Both the position numbers and the translations under genes were made by a program. From the NCBI RefSeq assembly GCF_000485595.1, contig NW_014577261.1:50078-78364 (forward strand): DNA of 28,287 nt, read 5' to 3'. Origin of the DNA: Priapulus caudatus (Eukaryota > Priapulida > Priapulimorpha > Priapulimorphida > Priapulidae). How positions within the stretch are numbered: position 1 is the stretch's first letter; every line of letters begins with the position of its first letter. Below the pieces are notes generated by a model. It was not told where the DNA came from, made no database searches, and saw only the letters and a program-made list of their open reading frames with translations. Positions 14,801 through 23,800 of the stretch are shown in pieces.

Positions 14801-17800
14801 AGCCGCCGACAACAGGCCTGCACGGCGAGAAATCACGCGATAACGCACGATCATTACCGCTAAGGTCGCGACGACCTCGGGGGTCAACCCAAGGTCGGTG
14901 CTACCGATCTCGGGGGTCAACCCAAGATCGGCGTCGACGATCTCGGGGGTCAACCCAAGGTCGGTTTTGACAATCGGGGGTCAACCCAAGGTCGGCATCG
15001 ACGATCGCAGGGGTCAACCCAAGATCGGTGTCAACAATCTCGGGGGTCAACTCAAGATTGTTGTTGGAGGTTGAAGAGTCAACCCAAGGTCGACGTCGAC
15101 GATCGGGGTCAACCCCAGGTCGGCGTCGACGATCTTAGGGGTCAACCCAAGGTCAGCGTCGACGATCTCAGGGGTCAACCCAAGGTCGGCATCGACGATC
15201 AGGGAGAGGAGGAGGCTCCATTTGCGGGAACTGACCCAGACGAAATACGATTATCCGCGCCAACATTCTCCGTCGATATTTTACTCGGCCGATAGTTATA
15301 GACCTACACACGTGTGGCTGACGGCCGACTCTGTTTCCAACCAGACGAGACGACCCGACACTAAGAGATTCCGCGACGCGTTACAAGAAGCTGATACAGT
15401 GTAGCACCGTTATAACGCGATGGTTGGGGTCAATAAAATGTCACCGCCAAAAAAAGCGGGGTCCCACTAAATCGGGGTTATATATACTTGGCTATATAAG
15501 AGCAAAAAAAAGTGGTCCAACAACTCATCGCGTTATATCCGAATTTGCGTTAAATCGGGGGCGCGTAAATCGGGGTTCCACTGTACCTTATGACAGGGAA
15601 GTGGTGCTTGGCCATGATCGCCAGCACCTGCAGCGACTCCAGACGCACAGGCAGCGGCGGCACGGCCCGCACGGCGGCGCCTCCTGGTGGCCGGTCCGAC
15701 GACGTTGACGCATCCTGCTCGGTGAGAATGTTCGCGATGCAGGCTTCGATTAGCCAGCTCATCCTCGGCGCCGCGTCGCCGCTGTCGTCGTCGTCGTCGT
15801 CACGGCGATGGTGCTTGCTCTCCGGCCCCGCTCCCTGGAAGATGTCGAGGACCTCCGTGACGGGAGCTTGCAGCACGGAGCCGAGACACGTGAGGCAGGC
15901 GACTCTCACGTTGGGATCTACAACGAGACATGTGAGACAGGTATGTCTCACGTTGGGATCTACAACGAGACATGTGAGACAGGCGACTCTCACGTTGGGA
16001 TCTACAACGAGCAGTGTTTGCCACTGAGCAAAAAAAGCTACAGGCCTGCAGGGCCTATAGCTCCTAAAAGCTGTAGGCCCGCCAATTTTGGAGCAAATTA
16101 CAGTAATAAAACAGCATATCATGTTCTTCCTTGTGTTTAATAGTCATTATCAATGTCCATAATCATAATTTCTCTGTTTTTCCTTCCTCTCGTCGGATGA
16201 CAGTTTATGCTTCTTTGCCGGGGGCTCACAATTAAGGAAACGCCACATCGTTGTTATATGTAGCTCCTTGGTAACTACGACCCTCCACCTTGACAGCAGA
16301 GAGACAGACTGGTAGTCTGGTACACATCGGTAGCAACGTAGTAGCGTCTCATAACATTGCAAGTGGAGCCGTCATACGTACACCAGTCTAACCATGTGTC
16401 GATTATACAGTCATGTCGATTGGTCGAAATCTGAGACACTTGCTCAGGCCAGACCAACGATCACCCACCAATGAGAAACGATTTCATGTTACTCGCAGCC
16501 AGGGTTCGAATTTTGGCTGAAAATCTAGTGGACAGCAGGACCACCAACTTCAGAAAGTCGGTGGTCCTGCACAAAAGTTGGTGGTCCGCTTATTTACTAG
16601 CAGTGGGTAACAAAATAGTATATAAAAAGAACCATTGGCATTAACAGCATACATGTAACATAGAGTTGGTAAAATAATACATTTCAAGCTCTAGGAATGT
16701 CGTGGGGAGCTTCTGGGAAAGGTTTTACTTTCGTTTTTCTCCTCCCCAGTCCAGGGTACCCCCATGCATAGATCAATGCTGCCACACATCCTCAAAGTTA
16801 CAAGTGCCTAGAATCTTGAAGTATATACTGTTTACATTGCTTCTAGATAGCTAACTGAATTAAAATAGTCCACTTTCTACGTAAAGAAAAGTGACGAATT
16901 CAATTAACAGCTTTGATTACGTGCGTGTCAGATGTCACTGGTCGTGCCCTTATTCCCCACGATAACCCCTGCGACATATGAACTTATTGTTATGCGGTCA
17001 TAAAAACACTGGGCTACGCTACATGTTGCAATCGATTTCTTAGACTGTCACAAGGTTTTGTACGTGTGGCGAATCATGATTGGAGGATGTTTTGGATACC
17101 CCGTCTACGTTCAGGAACAGAGCGTATTAGAATGCTCTCCCATTTACAAGTCTGTCTAAACTGCCGTTGCGATAACCGTAGTATTTCAGCGTAATATGAG
17201 GGGGAAAAGTGCGGGTCAAGAGGACCGTCAGTTTCGTAGAGGTGGTGGCCGAAGCAAAAACTTGGTGGCCTCGGGCCTCCGGGTCGGCACTAATTTCGAA
17301 CGCTGGTCCGAGTCGCAGCTAATTCCGCACTCGACTGGCAACTTGCCCTTTAGTTTACTACACTGTGGTGCGCAGCTTGGAACAGGGTTCCAGGCTATTG
17401 CTCTTTCATTTACAATCAGGCTGCGCAAATATGCAGTGGAAGAACGCATTGTTTACATGTATGTCACGGTTTGTCACGGATTAGTTTTCAAACAAGAGCC
17501 GCAGAGCGTCTGGGCTCATCTGAGGTCTGTTGCTACGATTATAAACGTAAAATTTCAGTCGTGCGTAGTACCACATTTGTTAGGCGCAGATATGCAGACA
17601 CGCAGTTGCGTACACATCATTGTTAGGACCCGCCCCCTACCGCAGATGGAGGGTAGGGGGAGGGTGGGGGGAGCGGCTGCGGCGAAGGGCGCCGGGCGGG
17701 ACGGGCGCGGTAGGGGAGCGGGGCTAAGCGGGGAGGGTGGGGGGACGGGGGCTTCTAGATAGCTAAAAGCAGTTCATACTCTTTGCCTTGTTAATAGCAA

Positions 17801-20800
17801 CAAATCCAGTTTAACCCTCCTATTGAGGGTCAAAAGTTATCGCGACACTTACTCTTCGCAATGTCAGCAGAAGGCGACACTTTCAATGGTCCTTTCAATA
17901 AAGCCCATAAAAATGCTAGGTTCACCGGCCTGCAACAAAAAAGTTTTTCAATCGTCGCTCGCGTCAGACCACATGTCCTCAGAAAATGTTAAAATATGCC
18001 CTGTGCCCAATTGACCTTTTGACTCTGTAGACCTCAATTTTTCGGCACAGTGCAAGCGCTTTTAATTAACCATGATCTATACACCGACTATCAACGAGCC
18101 TAGGTCGCAGCCGCTTTAGACTTTGTGCCCGCAATCTGGCCATTTCCTCCCTAATACCTTAAAGTTAAGAGTGAATGTTCCCCTTATCTTTACCACCTCT
18201 TGACCTTTGACCTTGACCCCAGCTTCGACATCCCAACTCGTTTTTCGGGAATTACCCCCCCACGTCCCGAATATCGTGACGCTACGTCGAGCGGTGGTAA
18301 GATTTGCTGCCCAACTGTGACGGCCCCGGGACGACGGTAACGACGCACGCACGATCATGCGATTCTACAAGCTGCATCTGACTATGTCAGATGAGCTAAT
18401 AAATACCCCTAGAAGTTAATATGCAAGCAAGGATTTCTACAGGTAACAGTTTCTCAGTGTTTCGAATTTTCGGTGATCAAATAGCTGTAGGATCAGTGGG
18501 CCTGTTTTATCAAGAAGCTGTAGGCCCGGCATCAAAACTGTCGGCGGCGGGCGGACGGGTCGACGTGAATTTCGAACACTGACAATGGGACATGCGACAT
18601 GATGACATGTACAACATTCTTTAGATATGTTCACGGTATCACTTAGTGACTAACTTAATAAGAGCACTGACACACACGGCACGTGTGGGTTACGAGTATG
18701 TTTTCACTTTCACCTGAACTCTTTTATATATCAGTGAGGCTTATGAGAGCTTATACAGCCAAAGCCACTGAGAGACAGCAGAGAACAGCATTAGCAAATA
18801 CCTCGGTGGTTCATGAAGTTTCTGAGTTGCTTCACCAGTTTCGTGAGCAGGCCCGGGTGAAGTCTATGATAGGGCACATTCAACACCAGCACCGCCAGAC
18901 ACTGCAGAACACAACAACAGTGAATCACTAGCGTAATTACAGTCAAATCAGATGAAAGCGTTACCCTACTTTGCAAAGTGATCAGAGAGACAGAGTCCTC
19001 AGTGTTCCCCAAACGTTCCCTGATAAATTTAAACATTGCATTTCAAACAACCCACCCCATACCCACTCGACTTCTTTTTAATCATACCAGATACCACTGC
19101 CACTACCACCATGCAACCAATCCGAATGCCCCCCCCTAGTGTTTTAACTGATTGTACAGCATGTAATAACTGCTGATATAGCATTGCATGCAAACATGGT
19201 GCATCAGTAACCCTGGATGTATCCCATTCTGCAATCCCAGATTGATGCATATCAGCAATCTTGGATGGATCGCGATTAATAATCCCGAATCAATTCTGAT
19301 CAGGAAAACCGGCACGGATCCTGACCAGTAATCCTGCATGGATCCTGATCAGTAATCCCGCATGGATCGTGATCAGTAAATTCCGGACAGATCCTGACCA
19401 GTAATCCTGCATGGATCCTGATCAGTAATCCCGCATGGATCGTGATCAGTAAATTCCAGACAGATCCTGACCAGTAATCCTGCATGGATCCTGATCAGTA
19501 ATCCTGCATGGATCCTGATTAGTAATCCTGCATGGATCCTGATCAGTAATCCTGCATGGATCCTGATCAGTAATCCTGCATGGATCCTGATTAGTAATCC
19601 TGCATGAATCCTGATCAGTAATCCTGCATCGCATCCTGATCAGTAATCCCGCACGGACCTGACAGTAATCCTGGTGGACCCTGACACACAATCCTGGATA
19701 AAATCCTAATCGCAATTCCGGATCGATCCCGGGCAGTAATCCCGGACGATCCTGCTTGGCATTCCGGGATGGATCTGGCTCACCTTGATGCTCTGCGTGA
19801 GAGCCAGGAAGGAGTTCTCGGCCGACATCGCGAGAAGCAGGCTGCGATGCAGCTCCTTGATCATGGATCCGAGCGAAACGGAGAAGGCTGTGAAGGCAGC
19901 GCTGCGGCACGACTCACTGCAACACACAACCATCACCGTCAGCTGTCACACCCCGCACGTCGCAAGCCACGTTCAACACGATGTGTCAAACATGCCACGC
20001 GCCGCGCGTCACATACGACACGATGTGTCGAAACACGCCATGTGTACATGCAACGCAATTTGTCAAACATGCCATGCGTTACACGCAACACAATTTGTCG
20101 ACATGCCATGCGTTACACGCAACACAATGTGTCAAACATGTCACGCGCCGCGAGTAATGTACGACATGATGTATCAACACACCGCACATTACATGCGACA
20201 CAATGTGTCAAACATGCACACGCTGCACATTACATGTGACACGATGTGTCAACATGCCATGCGCCGCACATCACATGCGACACGATGTGTCAAACATGCG
20301 ACACGATGTTGTCAAACATGCCACGCGCCGCCACAATCACATCGAACCACGATGACACGTGCTCGAACACACCTGCCACATCACATACGACACGATGTGT
20401 CAAACATGCGACACGATGTGTCAAACATGCCACGCGCCGCACATCACATACGAACGACGTGTCGAACACACCGCACATCACATATGACACGATGTGTCAA
20501 ACACGGTACGCACTGCGTGTCACATACAACATTACATGTCAAGCATGGCACACCTCACATACAATACGATAGGATACAAACGCAAAGGATTTTCCCCTTC
20601 ACGTCAGCCAACAAAAAGTTAGCCTATGCACCTACCTGTCTTCAGCAGCTGCCAGGTACTGCTTAGAGTTATCCAACATGGCGGTGAGAGCGCCGAGCGC
20701 CGCTTGTCTCACCTTCGGAGACGGATCCTTCATGACACTCGTGATCAGAGTCTGGGTGTGTAGGCCACTGCCGCTACCAGCCACAGGGCTGTCCGGTAGG

Positions 20801-23800
20801 AACGACGACCAGTAGCCGAATATCACCTTCTTTTCCGTCGCCTAGTGGATACAGCGTCAATGTCAATGCTCTGAGAACCACAACCCTACATACGAACTCG
20901 CAATTTGCATAACTTCGTGCGATTTCAAATGTAGATGGATCGAGACAGCAATAGCTGAGGCTGACGCTGTTATCATAATCGATTTGAAATAGCTGCACTT
21001 TAGATGGAAATAGTAGTTGTTTGTTCTTTGTTTATTCTTGTTTCTTGTCTTTGATTACCTTAACGATCTGCAGCAGGGTTGAGAAGGCACACTGCCTCAC
21101 TTTTCCCTGCATCGACCGAAGCTTGGCTGTCTGACCACCTTCTGTATCTGAGTATTCACTCTCTGAACTGCTCACCTGCAATTAGCCAACATGTCCATTA
21201 GTGGCCATTATTGTTAGTGTTTATAACACAGCACATGTAATTATATTTAAATCATACACAATCAAGATTTAAAGGAATAGGTTCTAGGGTTATTTTCAGT
21301 TGATTTAGGTTAAAATTACGTTACATAAAAAAAAATTTTTTTTAATGTTTTAAAACTAACGACTACAGTTTCATTACAACGACGGTGGCGCCACTCAAAG
21401 CGCACTATCTGAAAAGTTGCGCAAACGGACTTTTCAGCCAAGGGTTACAGACCGAGGGTGTTTCTTATTTATTAATTTAAAAGCAGAAAGATTGCAATAT
21501 CTAATAAATGACATATAGTTTTAGTTATAATATGGATAAATTTGTCCTAAAATGAATATTGTTCGGGTAAATAGCATTTAGGTATAAATATAATTGCACT
21601 TTTGTGATTAGCCCTCGGTCTGTAACGTGCAAAATAAATTGTCAAATGCGCAACTTTTTTAGGGTGGCAGCACGGTTGCGGGTGTCATGTCAGCGCCCAA
21701 AAATGAAGATTTCGAAATTCAATGTTGTTTTATGACAAACGTGATTACGTAATTATAGATATTTATAGGTATGTGCTATTATACTATCATAATATACTCT
21801 CAAATTCTAGAGTAAAGTATTCCTTTAATAATAATAATAATAATAATAGTAATAATAATAATATTATTATTAATATTATTATTAATATCAATAATAAATG
21901 GTCATACAAATATTCCATGTTGGCTACAGACAGAGACACCTGGTGAGGCCGTATGGCAGCACTCATTCGTACCCTCCATGTTGGCTGCAGACAGAGACCC
22001 CTGGTGAGTCCATATCGGTCATAGGCTGACCCCTCAGCCAGAGATGGGTTGCTTTCATCCGCCTCTTGACCTGAGCTTGACCCCTGTTCCCGTTCGTCTG
22101 CTGCACTGTCACCTTTACGCGGCGTCTTCCTCTGGTTGCCTTTCCGCTTCTTTCGCGCGTCGGTTTTCTTTTTCCGTCCGCTTTGCACACGTGCTTCCTG
22201 AGCAGGGGTGGCAGTGAGCAGATTGGATTGGGAGGAAGAGGAGGAAGGGTTGGGAGATGGGTCGTACCGACTGAGCGGAGTGGGAAAGAGCGAGTCGGGC
22301 ACGTGTGGGCTCTGCCCGGGCAAGCCGTACATCATGTACACCTGTGAATAAACGAGTGTTTGTGAGCACGCATGGTGTCTATGCACTCTCTACTCGGCTT
22401 CCAGTGCAATTAAATACATACGTGTGTCCTTAACTACTGTTGCTGGTGGCGATTACATTCGAACACCTTTCTAAATCCCCAATTTTTTAATCTGGCTGTC
22501 TCCTTTGCTAGTATAGCAACTGGCGGATAAGCGGTAATCACAGTTAACTACCCCACACGAATACCTATTACATGACCTCTCATGTTACGCTGACCTTTAA
22601 TGCGGCTAGTAGGCGGCCAAGTTGCTGCATGTGTGAGTTCTTCGTGAAGGTTGCTATGTTTTGGATGCCCCTAAGTGCACTGACCAGAATCTGCAAACAG
22701 TGAATATCTCACAAATGAAACGACTGTGGTCGATCATGGTACCAGATCACCACACGATTAGGCGTAACACAAATAACATTAACTCTCCAGCATTTGCCTA
22801 ATGGCAAGAAGCAAAAACGATGAATACACACCCGGCAGTGGCTGACGTCATTTTCTCTCGAGTCTCGTGGCATCTGCAGTGCTGTGAGAAACAGCTGCAG
22901 GCAGCAGCTGACGTACACTTCCTGTAGATAGGGTAGACTCTGTGTCCTGAAAATGCACACCAATAACATCATACATACGTAACTCCCTCTGAGAACTCAT
23001 AAAAAGGGAACGTGTCATCAAAATATATAGTTATTCTAACAGCCTTGTAAATTTTCAAGTCTGTCTGATCTTTATGGGTGCAGCAGAATGATATTGCAAA
23101 AATGACCAACCTAATGACTGAGTGAACGGAAAAATGGCATGGCTACCTAGCTGTTCTTTCTATGATAGAGGGATATGCTTACTTCATGCACATATTCTCG
23201 ACGCATTGCAAGGCTGCTCTTCGGACATCAAGGCTGAAGCTCTGATTGCTTGTTATGTCAATCAGTATTCCATGCTCATGGCTCAACAGCACATCATGAA
23301 ACTGTAATATACATCGATTAGCAATAGAGGGAAGTGATGTGCAAGTATTTATTCGTAACAATGGTATGTCATACACAACATCGATCGTCCTTATGCTCAA
23401 CTGACACAAGAAAACCCTCATGCTACCAAAGCATGATGCAAAGGACTTCAACATTGAAGTCAAAATATTTATACTATAGCGTTAAAGTAACTGTTAACGT
23501 GTGCACACACATACTCTTAACAAGCACAACATTATGTATGCATTATCTATCTAAATTCATTATACCATGTAGCAAATAAGTTATATTTTTGTTGTTACTA
23601 GACTACCACGTGCGTGTACCTTGTCAAGTCTGCCTGTGTTTTCATAGAGCAGAGCTCCGAGGGCACGCAGTGTGTCTGCAAGTGTCCACTGCTGGCATGC
23701 CTGGATGGCACTAATCATATATTGGACGAGGGTGTGTAAAGACTGCAAATCCACATGAACCTGTTTGTAAGAAAATTCCATTGGCATATTGAATTTCAAA

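Noticed and set aside
17196-17762. 188-codon plus-strand ORF in intron 11
   Set aside because: It crosses a transposon end and a G-rich island, with a Gly/Arg-rich tail from G runs; no family resemblance.
19446-19910. 154-codon minus-strand ORF with DQDPCRIT repeats
   Set aside because: It contains exon 10 in another frame and then the 24-bp array; the true exon 10 frame is different and conserved.
14866-20575. Idea that all arrays have periods that are multiples of 3 because they are translated
   Set aside because: The intron 9 array has mixed spacing (22, 34, 35, 41, 42) and the window-start array 36-40, so the pattern does not hold.
19785-20666. 293-codon plus-strand ORF
   Set aside because: It runs antisense to exon 10 and through the intron 9 repeat array; His/Cys/Thr content comes from the repeat and no domain is recognisable.
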